Assembly: GCF_963855985.1 (NCBI RefSeq)
Contig: NC_087100.1
Location: 7,909,001 to 7,973,000 of the forward strand
Direction of reading: 5' to 3'
Source: Ostrinia nubilalis
Lineage: Eukaryota > Arthropoda > Insecta > Lepidoptera > Crambidae
DNA: 64,000 bases
Shown here: piece after piece, positions 47,162-57,092 of the stretch
Position numbering within the stretch: the first letter of the stretch is position 1
How the letters are laid out: every line of letters begins with the position of its first letter
Position numbers and translations under genes: made by a program
Notes under the pieces: model-generated
What the model saw: the letters and a program-made list of their open reading frames with translations, nothing else
What the model was told of the DNA's origin: nothing
Database searches by the model: none

Positions 47162-47734
47162 ATGTTCAAGCTGGTGGTGTTGTCCTCTGTCCTGGCCATG
47201 GCGGCCGCCGCGCCCAGCGCCCTGGGTCTGGGCTGGGGCCTGGGAGGACTCGGCTGGGGCGGTCCCCTGGCCGGGCTCGGCGCCCCGCTGATCGGCCACG
47301 CGGCTCCCGTTGCGGTCGCGGGCCCCGCAGTGGCCCTCGGCGCGCCCCTGCACGGCGCCGCCTACAACTACCGCGGCCCCGTCTCGCTCGCCCCCGGCCA
47401 GCCCGCCAGCATCCTGGCCGCCGACGGCAGGCCCCTGGACACCCTGAGCGTGAACCTGGACCGCGCCGCGCACCTCACCGCGAGGGCCGTTGACGCCACG
47501 TTGGGCCACGGCGCGCACATCCTGGGCAAGCGCTCGGCGCCGCTGCTGGCCCCCGCCGCGGCCTGGTCGCACACCGCCCGCATCGACATCCCCGCCGCCC
47601 GCCTGGTGGCCCCCGCCGGCCTCGGCTTGCACGGCGCCGTCGCGCCCTGGGGCGTGGGCCCCGTGGGCCCCGCCGTGGGTCTCGGCCATGCCGGCGTCCT
47701 CGGACACGCTGGTGTCTGGGGTCTCCATGGCTGA
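47162..47734 (+). CDS. Gly/Ala-rich cuticular protein, 190 aa, tandem copy 1
   Basis: A single-exon gene for a secreted cuticle protein. The signal peptide is about residues 1-17 (MFKLVVLSSVLAMAAAA). A Gly/Leu/Trp-rich segment LGLGWGLGGLGWGG follows at 21-34. A DGRPLDT block (88-94) leads into LDRAAHLTARAVD, the counterpart of GRPLDTAEV and ALHLQAKALE in the 368-residue protein. GKRS (122-125) is a possible processing site. Residues 135-142 (WSHTARID) look like a diverged SHQSRVDV motif, linking this gene to the first three. The tail is GHAGV repeats. The protein is identical to that of the copy at 52643. No canonical AATAAA is close; TATAAA at about 47790 may serve. MFKL is a typical first-exon peptide, but no intron is present. 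Confidence 0.9.
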   Translation: MFKLVVLSSVLAMAAAAPSALGLGWGLGGLGWGGPLAGLGAPLIGHAAPVAVAGPAVALGAPLHGAAYNYRGPVSLAPGQPASILAADGRPLDTLSVNLDRAAHLTARAVDATLGHGAHILGKRSAPLLAPAAAWSHTARIDIPAARLVAPAGLGLHGAVAPWGVGPVGPAVGLGHAGVLGHAGVWGLHG

Positions 47735-48154
47735 ATTGTAAATATGAAACCTAGCCTATTGTATAATGTATCTATCTACCTATAGTTTATAAAGAGAGTT
47801 ACCACGACACTTATATGTTTTAATTCTACCCTGAATGCAATACCCTATTCTATTTAAAACTCGTAGAATTATTCTTACTGTATGATAATTCTACATAGCA
47901 TGGTGATCCATGTTGTTACATCTGTCCTATCGAACCATGGTCCACCAGGCCTAGAGAGTCCAAAACCATATCCGTGAATACTTAATACGTCAGAATATGC
48001 AACAACATAATGATAAGAAGACACGATAGTTAGCTGCTTAGACACAAGTAAGAATGAGAATGAAGAGAGCCAGAATACAATATAAGTATTCGTAAAAATT
48101 TTCGTCTTGCGTCACAACACAATCAGTTTCATATCAAAATCACTGATTGCATCC

Positions 48155-48220
48155 AACGGTAACGATGGAAATCCTTGGGGGAGGCCTTTGTCCAGCAGTG
48201 GACGTCATTTGGCTGAAACA
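48155..48220 (+). mobile_element. RTE-like LINE 3' tip joined to a SINE-like scrap
   Basis: GGAGGCCTTTGTCCAGCAGT, then GGACGTCATTTGGCTGAAA, is the 3' end of the subfamily-B RTE-like LINE. At 48231-48301 it is followed by a repeat ending GTGATCCGACTGCTCG...CACATAAAAAAA. Confidence 0.65.
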
Positions 48221-48816
48221 TGTGTACAGGGGCGGCGGCAATTGCTTACCATCAGGTGATCCGACTGCTCGTCTGCCACCTATCATATCACATAAAAAAA
48301 CAACAGAACGACGGGAGAACAACAGAACATCATCATTATTTCAGCCAATGGCACTCACTTCTTCTTCTTCGGCGCCTTCCACACTCCCTCCTACTCTGTC
48401 ATAAGGAACGCCAATCCCTTTTTTCGTCTTTCCACTATCAGCTATCATCTGAGGTCGTCGATCCATCGAGTAGATAAAACGAGTACACAAAAAGCAATTA
48501 TTATCAAGACTATTTGTGTCTGCGTGTATCATCTAAATATTGAAAACCACAGATCTTGTCTATAAATAAATTGCTAGGAAAAATAAGCACCTAGATGTTA
48601 TTGTACTCGTAGAATAGTTAGATACTACATATTACAAAGTTGGTCTTGTCGTAAGTATGGATGACAGGAAATTCAGCTAAACACTGTCGCATCGCATGTA
48701 AGTTGTAAATGTTACAAATAAAAGTAAAATTCTAATAAGCTGTACATCGCAAAGTATTTAATAATTACTATGCTGCTGGATGCTGCGCTGCTTTTCATAT
48801 TAACAATAACCAACGT

Positions 48817-48954
48817 AGTCGCCCCAAACAAACTTGGCGGCGCACTGTAGCAAACGAGGCGAAGAAAATTAGCATGCCTTAGAGCGAGATTCAACGCGAA
48901 GCTCAAGACCGAACGCGATGGAGGACTGTTGTAGACGCCCTCTGCCCCATCTAG
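48817..48954 (+). mobile_element. C-terminal fragment of another non-LTR element
   Basis: The plus frame reads RPKQTWRRTVANEAKKISMP, then a stop codon, then SEIQREAQDRTRWRTVVDAL and CPI with a final stop. This resembles the C-terminal tail of a reverse-transcriptase polyprotein, broken by one nonsense codon. A TAA-flanked MITE lies just after it. Confidence 0.65.
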
Positions 48955-48971
48955 GAGACATAGGACATTAA

Positions 48972-49080
48972 GGTTGAGTTGCACCACCTAAGTTTGACCG
49001 TAACTATAACGATAACCGGTATTTTTTGTATGGAGTTTGTCAAAGTTAAAGTAAGATGGTGCAAGTGGTGCAACCCAGCC
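48972..49080. repeat. TAA-flanked MITE, copy 5
   Basis: GGTTGAGTTGCACCACCTAA at the left and GGTGCAACCCAGCC at the right, between TAA repeats. A small GGTGCAAGT duplication occurs near the right end. Confidence 0.72.
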
Positions 49081-49620
49081 TAATTCAAGTTAGTCAAACT
49101 GGTGAACAATATGAGAGAGAAAAGTACACGTCGTGTACTTAATATCATTAAAACACATTAACATTCATGAATTTGACTTATTCTGGACTCAGTTAGTTTT
49201 AAAAAGTACTTTTAAGTGTCTCAACATTACCTACCTACACTTATTGCCTACCTAAGGCAGTCATTAATTTGGTTTGAAATTAGTTTGAGGTGTGAAGCAT
49301 TATAGTTACATACTTAAATGCAAAAATACTCCTAGAAAAGAACGATAAACTACGATTAATTAGATAAAATCCGAAACAAAAATAAATTTATTTATAAGTT
49401 ATATTAAGATCCCTACTGATAGATAATTTTCTTACCTATTTTTAAATATGTACGAGTACCTATGTACTTAATCTATAAAAAATGTTTATAAATAAATAAA
49501 TGTTTTACATAATAGGCTTTGATTTGAGTTAGAGTTTTCAAGAGATAATTAAGTAGGTAAATACTGACGATGTAATTTTATCTGTTTAGATAATATAATC
49601 TTTCTTTAAAAGCCAAAACA

Positions 49621-49734
49621 AAGCAGGGAAGCGCTGAACGCAGGCTGCTACCAATCGATCAACATGGAAAGCATTGGTGGAGGCCTATGTTCAGCAGTGG
49701 ACGTCCTATGGCTGAAATGATGATGATGATGATG
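49621..49734 (+). mobile_element. RTE-like LINE 3' tip
   Basis: AAGCAGGGAAGCGCTGAACG, CAACATGGAAAGCATTGG and GGACGTCCTATGGCTGAAAT followed by ATG repeats. Subfamily A, 114 bp. Confidence 0.75.
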
Positions 49735-50291
49735 CTGCAAAAACTACATTTTACCCCTGGCTTCTCTCTCGTAAAATGCCATCTGTTACGGAAATACATT
49801 TGTTTGCCATTTATAAGTTGAGGCCCCGTTTTACCCATTTAGGGGTTGAATTTAAAAAAAATATATTATTGCTCACCTAAGTTCTTTAAAAGTATGTTGC
49901 TTCCTCCCATTGATTAAAGCCAGACAGAAAAGTGTTTATTAAAGCCAGACAAAAAAGAAAAGACTCAGAAAAGTGTTATCGGCCATTATAACAGTGGTAA
50001 TAAAAAGCCCTTATGTCAATTTAAAGTTAATAAATCAGACCTTTGATTGGTTAAATTTCAATGTTCAGACGTAGTAGGTAATCTACGAGTATGCTAGAAT
50101 AGAGTCGAGTTATACATAATTTTTGTAATATGGCCCTTAAGATCTCATGAAAGCTGACCGCAAAGACGCTCAAAATGTAATAACTGGGACTTACCTACTT
50201 ACTAGCGGCCGCCTGCTACTTCGTACGCGTGGATCCCATTTAACCCCTTTAGGGGTGGAGTTTCGTAAAATCCTTTCTTAGCGGATGCCTA

Positions 50292-51120
50292 TGTCGCAGT
50301 CAGATTGTATAATCCGTCGTTTTACATTACAGCTAGGCATTTTGCATTACAGCTCTGTTTTGTAATACGGCGGCTTAACGTTTAGCCGGATTGAATACAG
50401 CTGAATGAAAATCCGCCGGAATGTATTCGGCGCTAAACGTTCTTCAATACGGCTAGCCGTAATGTAAAACAGCGTGTCATTACCCGCCGCTTTGACAGTT
50501 TTTAGTTCCTATTTTCAATACCGTGGCGCTGCCGGACAAAGTGGCTATGTATTCTGGTGTTCGGCGGAATCCTACACAATATTATTAATGTAAAAATATG
50601 AAATCATGGCCTTGGCCGGTGAAGATAATTTTATCTTAAAGAAAAATAACCCAGAAAAATTGACTAAGACTTTATTGTTTTGAGTTACCTGTCCCCTGTG
50701 ATCATTTTTAATGTCTAAAAAAGACTAAAGCCAAATATCTAATTAATTCTTAAAATGTTTAGAAAAGTTTAATTGTTATGAGTTACTTTTTTTTAGATGG
50801 CTATCCCTTGTGATTTATAAATAAGTAAAAAAAAATACTGAAGCCAAATATATTATTAGGTATACAGTAACGAAGATAATAATTCTTAAAATCTGTCTTA
50901 TTAAAATTTATTTTCATTAAAGATTGTTTTATTTTGTAAGTATGGTCACCCTACAATCTAAGTAGTAGTACGATGCGGCTAAACGTGGGCCGCCGTATTG
51001 AAGAACGTATCGCAATGACAATCCGCCTAAACGTTGAACCGCCGTATTACAAAACAGAGCTGTAATGTAAAATGCCTAGTGGTAATGTAAAACGGCGGAT
51101 TATACAATCCGACTGCGACA
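50292..51120. mobile_element. long-TIR foldback element, 829 bp
   Basis: It begins TGTCGCAGTC and ends GACTGCGACA. Imperfect inverted arms of more than 150 bp contain AATACGGCGG and GCTGTAATG-type blocks. CCTA occurs on both sides (50288-50291 and 51121-51124). The AT-rich core of about 450 bp has no coding. Confidence 0.72.
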
Positions 51121-51183
51121 CCTACATAACATCTACCAGCATGCCAAATTCAGCCTGATCCGTCCAGTGGTTTGGGTTGTGCG

Positions 51184-52089
51184 CAGCGTTGCCAGTTTTT
51201 TTTTTCGCCAAGTCGGGACTTTGGTACTTTTTGAGTGAAAATAGCGGGATTCTTCCGTCAGAAGCGGGACATAGTAAAAAAACGTATATATGTTACGGTC
51301 AAAGTGATAAATGTGAAAATTATGAATAATCGCCGGTTATTATGAATAATTACCGCATGATTTGGTAAATGTGATTAATATGAGGTCATTTATGTGTGTA
51401 TAAAACTAAATAGGCGGCTTAGGGGTGGCCCAAGGGCCACCCCCGCCGCACCTTAACCTATTTTTCACTTTAAATCAAAACATTATGTTACAGGCATCAT
51501 GGAAAAGTAATATTATGCAAGAAACATTCTAAACTCATTATGCCAAATTATATTAATATATGATATCAAAACGTTCAAAAGTTTGGCTGTACACGAGCAC
51601 GTAGGTACACAAGATGTTGTTCTCTTTTATGAAATTTGTTAGTACTAAGGTTGAATTATTAAATATTCACTGTTAAATGTGATTAATTTATCACTTTTAC
51701 CGCGACTGTCGGTAATTATTCATAATAACCGGTTATTATTAATAATTTTCAAATTATAATCAAAGGTTTTCAAATATTTATCTTTTAATCTGATTTAAAA
51801 TTACGTTTACGTGACAATAGATAGCAAAAGTAGCCATATAAAATGTATTTTAACAAAAAAATAATATTTTAAATCAGATTTACTCTATCGTTAAATTCGT
51901 CTTTAGAATAAAAAAAGAAAAAAATTAAAAAAGTGTTATTTTTTAGAATAATATGGCGTTTCAAACAATAGTCTGGTGAAGTGAGTGTCTCTCTCCGAAA
52001 AGCGGGACCGAGACTGTCCCGCGCGGGACATTTAAATTTGATTTAAAAATCGGGACGTCCCGCCAAAATCGGGACGTCTGGCAACGCTG
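51184..52089. mobile_element. non-autonomous hAT-type element, 906 bp
   Basis: The termini are CAGCGTTGCCAG and CTGGCAACGCTG, flanked by exact 8-bp repeats GTTGTGCG (51176-51183 and 52090-52097). The ends contain CGGGAC/GTCCCG repeats. Inner sequences around 51330 and 51710 (GGTTATTATGAATAATTACC and relatives) can fold on each other. No transposase is visible. Confidence 0.88.
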
Positions 52090-52272
52090 GTTGTGCGTTG
52101 ATAGATCACTATGTCAGTCAGTCAGTCGGTCACCTCTGAGTTATAATATTTAGATTATTATTATTATTACTCGTATGCTCGTTATTACATTTTGAAATCA
52201 ATTAATGGTTCATTGTAAACACCGAAAAAGTTCAGATCACTGACAAAATGTTGTTTGGGGATTAAATTCTAA

Positions 52273-52398
52273 GGCAGGGTGATTTCAAGATGGTGCAATC
52301 TTACTTTAACTTTAACAAACGTCAAAAATCTGTCAAACTCCATACAAGCACCTGTTATCGTTATAGTTTTAGTTAAAGTTAGGTGGTACAACTCAGCC
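52273..52398. repeat. TAA-flanked MITE, copy 6
   Basis: The left end is disturbed (GGCAGGGTGATTTCAAGATG). The interior CTGTCAAACTCCATACAAG and right end AGGTGGTACAACTCAGCC fit the family, with TAA outside. It lies about 180 bp before the TATA box of the next gene. Confidence 0.68.
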
Positions 52399-52579
52399 TA
52401 AGACTACATTCTAAGATAGGTAAGAGTTGTTTATGCTGGCTGACCGAAGTTCAGGGCCCGCCATGCGACTTTACCTAGTAGCTTTTCTTTACGCTAACGA
52501 CCTCTAGCCAACGCCCTGAATTGCATATTTACCTACGTCACAAAGGTATCTAGGAATCGGACGCTACTAATCGGACCGG

Positions 52580-52615
52580 TATAAAAGCTGAAGCCAAAGG
52601 GGTAAATGCATCAGT
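52580..52615 (+). promoter_or_regulatory. core promoter, TATA plus TCAGT initiator
   Basis: TATAAAA lies at 52580-52586 and TCAGT at 52611-52615. AACACAGACCAC lies at 52630-52641, directly before the ATG. Confidence 0.8.
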
Positions 52616-52642
52616 TACATTTCGTAAACAACACAGACCACA

Positions 52643-53215
52643 ATGTTTAAGCTGGTGGTGTTGTCCTCTGTCCTGGCCATGGCGGCCGCCGCGCCCAGCG
52701 CCCTGGGTCTGGGCTGGGGCCTGGGAGGACTCGGCTGGGGCGGTCCCCTGGCCGGCCTCGGCGCCCCGCTAATCGGCCACGCGGCCCCCGTGGCGGTCGC
52801 GGGCCCCGCAGTGGCCCTCGGCGCGCCCCTGCACGGCGCCGCCTACAACTACCGCGGCCCCGTCTCGCTCGCTCCCGGCCAGCCCGCCAGCATCCTGGCT
52901 GCCGACGGCAGGCCCCTGGACACCCTGAGCGTGAACCTGGACCGCGCCGCGCACCTCACCGCGAGGGCCGTTGACGCCACGTTGGGCCACGGCGCGCACA
53001 TCCTGGGCAAGCGCTCGGCGCCGCTGCTGGCCCCCGCCGCGGCCTGGTCGCACACCGCCCGCATCGACATCCCCGCCGCCCGCCTGGTGGCCCCCGCCGG
53101 CCTCGGCTTGCACGGCGCCGTCGCGCCCTGGGGCGTGGGCCCCGTGGGCCCCGCCGTGGGTCTCGGCCATGCCGGCGTCCTCGGACACGCTGGTGTCTGG
53201 GGCCTCCATGGCTAA
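52643..53215 (+). CDS. Gly/Ala-rich cuticular protein, 190 aa, tandem copy 2
   Basis: The protein is the same, residue for residue, as that of the gene at 47162 (signal peptide, LGLGWGLGG segment, DGRPLDT block, GKRS site, WSHTARID motif). At the DNA level I count eight silent changes in 573 bp plus a different stop (TAA rather than TGA). The flanks are visibly more diverged, with several indels. Promoter, 5'UTR block and the start of the 3' region are duplicated too, so the unit spans about 46940-47855 and 52420-53343. It should be functional, and transcripts of the two copies would be hard to tell apart. Confidence 0.9.
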   Translation: MFKLVVLSSVLAMAAAAPSALGLGWGLGGLGWGGPLAGLGAPLIGHAAPVAVAGPAVALGAPLHGAAYNYRGPVSLAPGQPASILAADGRPLDTLSVNLDRAAHLTARAVDATLGHGAHILGKRSAPLLAPAAAWSHTARIDIPAARLVAPAGLGLHGAVAPWGVGPVGPAVGLGHAGVLGHAGVWGLHG

Positions 53216-53345
53216 ATTGTAAATATGAAACTAGACTATTTTATAATGTACCAATCTGCCTATAGAGTATAAAGAGAGTTACCACAATACATTACGTTTC
53301 CTTCACTTTTATCCTGAATACCCTAAAACCCTATTCTCTTTAAAG

Positions 53346-53348
53346 TAT

Positions 53349-53379
<31 letters not shown>
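53346..53379. repeat. (TTTA)n microsatellite
   Basis: About eight TTTA units directly after the end of homology between the two tandem cuticle units. Confidence 0.85.
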
Positions 53380-53380
<1 letters not shown>

Positions 53381-54600
53381 TTAGGACAACCAACAAGACA
53401 GACACAAATTCAAGCAAAGGGGTTTACATACATAATTTTGTCTTAGGACTAGGTGCTATCTTAATTACAGGCTGCCACGGCATGCAAAAGTGGACTTTGA
53501 CAGAATGTGAAACTTAAACGTACAGCTGATTTTGACACAATATTCAATTTAATTTAATTTATTTCTATTTAGAACAATTTTAAACCTCAAAGGACAATGT
53601 TCGTTCTCCATACATTGTTCGCCTAAGAACCAACAATTTTGACATATTACTACCCGAAAGCGAAATAATACAATTCTGTGTGTAAGAACAATGATTCCTG
53701 ATGGACACTTGCCATAAAATTAATGATTAAGAATATTAAATCACAGCGATTTTATAATATGTCGTTTATGACAACATGGCGTCTAATGTATTAAGTGAAT
53801 GTATGAACACCGATTCGCGAAAAATGTTTTGTATTGTCGTCACGCCGAGTCGCAGCCAAATAGTATAAAATAATAGAACAAGTTTTAGAAATACAACTCG
53901 GCATTCCACTTTTATAATATGCCCACATATTGCACGTAAATAAACAACATGAATCGTAGGTTGTTTCCACCCTTGTCATCTGACACATGAAATAAACTCC
54001 TATTGTATTATAGATATCGAAGCCGAATCGTATATAATAATAGAATGGGTTTTGGAGATCACTCGGGGTTCCACTTTTATAAAATACCTACATATTGCAT
54101 AAAAATAACACGAATCATGAGTTTTCTTTTCACCATTTACATCTGACACGAGATAACAAACTCCTATCTCCATGACTACCGTCGTAGTCTATGCCAAAGA
54201 CTACAATATTTTAAGCAAGAAGTTTCAAACCTTAGCGGCTACGGTAACCCCTGGGCCACATACATCGTGATAACATTCGGTCGACACTGGAACGAAGTCT
54301 TGCGATTATGCAAAAAAGCATCGTATTCTAGTGCGGCTATATCACGTTCAACCGGGGTTTTAATTCGACTAAAGTCCTGACTAAAGACTGGAAGAAAATA
54401 CGCCGCATTGTATGAGCACTTCGTGTTCGCTAAAGCGGCTTCAGATCTAGAGCCCACATAGTTTTCTTTCCAATAATATCCGCAAGTAGCGCTGCATGAT
54501 CTTTACAACAAAAACGGCAACAGTTATTAAGGTGCCAAAATTATATGATTACTTTGGCACGGTATTATACACGTTCGAAGATTTGTCATTTTCATTCATT
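53380..54600. other. intergenic with a diverged direct repeat
   Basis: No gene is supported. 53843-54005 and 54022-54170 are diverged direct repeats of about 150-160 bp. Shared blocks are GTTCCACTTTTATAA-like and ACATATTGCA, and both end at AACTCCTATNT-like text. The 72-codon ORF at 54239-54457 (-) is unrecognised. Confidence 0.5.
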
Positions 54601-54750
54601 TCATCATCATCATCATCATTTCAGCCACAGGACGTCCACTACTGAACATAGGCCTCCCCCAATGACTTCCACATCGCACGGTTGGTAGCGGCCTGCATCC
54701 AGCGCCTTCCCGCTACCTTTATCAGGTCGTCGGTCCACCTTGTGGTGGGT
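54601..54750 (-). mobile_element. RTE-like LINE 3' fragment (subfamily A)
   Basis: Starts with (TCA)n, then CACAGGACGTCCACTACTGA, and ends at CGGTCCACCTTGTGG. The minus frame reads TRWTDDLIKVAGRRWMQAAT. Confidence 0.78.
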
Positions 54751-54960
54751 TGACATTGCAGAATATGACTTTTGATAGGTTCATCATAGAATTCGGCGGG
54801 GATATCCTCACGGAGGAAGTTCGTAAAAGGGCGGAACAAGATCTTATAATAATGCAAGGCCGAAGCTGTAACGCGCGTGCTCCTACGTGTAATCCGGCGA
54901 GTATGCAATAAATAGTAATGTCTGGTAAATAGTGGTAATACGTATCGTTCGTTCGTTCGT

Positions 54961-55184
54961 TTCAGCCGAAAAGACGTCCACTGCTGGACAAAGGCCTCCC
55001 CCAAGGATTTCCACGAAGACCGATCCTGCACCGCTCGCATACAGGCACCTCCCGCGACCTTCACCAGATCGTCGGTCCACCTAGTGGGAGGCCTGCCCAC
55101 GCTACGTCTTTCGGCTCGTGGTCGCCACTCAAGAACTTTCCTGCCCCAGCGGCCATCAGCTCTACGAGCTATGTGCCCCGCCCC
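54961..55184 (-). mobile_element. RTE-like LINE 3' fragment (subfamily B)
   Basis: GACGTCCACTGCTGGACAAA through CGGTCCACCTAGTGGGAGGC to CATCAGCTCTACGAGCTATG. The minus frame reads GRPPTRWTDDLVKVAGGACM, the same ending type as 13285-13620. A CGTT repeat precedes it instead of TCA. Confidence 0.78.
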
Positions 55185-56448
55185 GTCTATGTCTATATGC
55201 GCTACGATTACAGGGTATCATTTTGCATAGTCGCAAGACTTCACTCCGCTGCTGTCAAATCAATGTCGCATAATGTTATCGCAATGTGTGTGGCCCTTGG
55301 CCAAATCACAGAAGCCTATGCGAAGAAAGAGCACTTGAATGACAATGAAAATCAGGGTTACCATTTTATAAGATCTCCTCACTATTGAGGGTAACAAAGT
55401 AACATTAATAATCTAGCCATTAATTACATTTATTACCTATACGAGAAAGTAAAGCAACATGCGGTTTTATTTTAATTTGTAAAATATATGTAACAGTTTG
55501 TTCCAAGTTTAGTTTTACAACAGTATTGCTGTTTCAGCTGTCACTGTGAAGCTTTGGGAAAATAAATAAATACAAAAAATATTAACATAAATATTTATTT
55601 AAGTTTTTATGTTCATTATCATAATATGCCAACTTAAGTTACACTGTGTGACAGTCTTTGACACTAAACAAACTCTTCAGCTTAATAATACCTACCTACA
55701 GGGCGTTTTTATAGTTACTCTTGCTGATGAAACAAGAAGGGTTGATTCTACTACTGAAATACAACTACTTTTCTTACAGGACCAATATCAAATTCTCAAA
55801 AAAATTCACATCCTCGTGATGGTGATAATTTCTATGGAGAGGTTTTTTTTTATATTCGGTCTCTTGGGATAAGTTATTCCATTTGAGCAGTAGAATTAAT
55901 CCTTTTTATTTGATCACATATAAAAATAACACAAGTGTGTGTGTTTAGGAAAACTTCTTCTTTGGTATGGTATCACTACGGAGTTATAATGTCGGCAACT
56001 CTGTATCACTGACTTGTAACTTTCAAACAGTATGAATAATAAGGGCACCACATTGGTTTTCTTTCTGAAAAAAGGCTTTCACTTTTAGTACTAACCCTTT
56101 AGCACTATTTCATTGAAATAAAAATACAATAAACGCACAGAAGACTGAAATTGAGTCAACTGACGTGACATTTATAATTTGTTGACATTATGACAGTTTG
56201 ACAAGACTAGGGATTGAAAAAGTTTTAATTGAAAAAGTAAAATGACAATTTATTAAAACGATTCACAAGGATATAATCGATTAAAAATATTTATAAAATG
56301 TTCTGATACTTGCCTGTAGCGATTATCCAATCCTGGTTTCTACTGAAAAACTACTTCGTGGCAAGATTTTAATAAAATAATAAAATCTTTATCTTCTCTT
56401 TCACAATCTATAAAAAAAGTTCATTTGGTCTATTATTAATGTGCTATG
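55185..56448. other. intergenic, nothing recognised
   Basis: ORFs of 71 and 87 codons (55173-55388 and 55609-55872) have no recognisable domain and are probably chance. Confidence 0.4.
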
Positions 56449-56629
56449 AATGAGGGTTTTCGCGATTGAAAAATCCGCGAGATGGCAATAAGTAGACGCG
56501 AGGTCCAAATGCTGCATGATTGGTGGATATCTGTCAATGTCATGTCAAAAATAACCAATCATGCAGCATTTGGACCTCACGTCTACGTATTGCCATCTGG
56601 CGGATTTTTCAATCGCGAAAACCCTCATT
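56449..56629. repeat. foldback MITE, 181 bp
   Basis: AATGAGGGTTTTCGCGATTG at the left and CAATCGCGAAAACCCTCATT at the right are exact complements. Pairing continues through AATCATGCAGCATTTGGACC. No certain target duplication. Confidence 0.82.
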
Positions 56630-57092
56630 GGCATAGATTATGAGAGACTGGCAACTATACTAGGTTGATATATGTTTCTCACACTTCAACTGGCATTGGA
56701 TTCAACATCGGATTCTGACACTTTTACAGTTATGATACCATGAATATCAGTTTATGTAGAGATTGCAAAATCCGGATTTTTCTTAAATCCGGTTTTCAGG
56801 ATTTGTGTTACGTACAAATCCGGATTATCCGGATTTTTCGAATATTAGGTAAATTTTTTAAACCATCAATTTAATTTAAACAAACGTAGTTTTTTTTTCA
56901 AAAAGATGTAAGTTTTTGAAGAAAAGCGTTTTATTTTATTATCGCGCATGGAATTTAATCCTCTTTTTTTCGGTTTGCGCTACAAGCTTTCGAAATTATT
57001 TGAACCTTGCATTATTTTTTTCGTTTTAGTACAACTGCATTTCAGAATAAAAACTTGCTTGTACCTATAAAATATATTTTTTATTCTTCTTC

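Larger units (their letters stand above)
47860..50202. other. intergenic between tandem cuticle copies
   Basis: No host gene. It contains RTE-like tips at 48155-48220 and 49621-49734, a SINE-like scrap at 48231-48301, another LINE tail at 48817-48954 and a MITE at 48972-49080. 49090-49610 is unrecognised. Confidence 0.45.
50203..52155. mobile_element. interspersed repeat split by two transposons
   Basis: The outer repeat starts TAGCGGCCGCCTGCTACTTC and ends GTCACCTCTGAGTTATAATA. A related head is at 32361. It is cut twice: by a foldback element (50292-51120, CCTA duplicated) and by a hAT element (51184-52089, GTTGTGCG duplicated). Removing both restores a continuous repeat through CTACATAACATCTACCAGC and TTTGGGTTGTGCGTTGATAG. 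The class of the outer repeat is uncertain. Confidence 0.7.
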
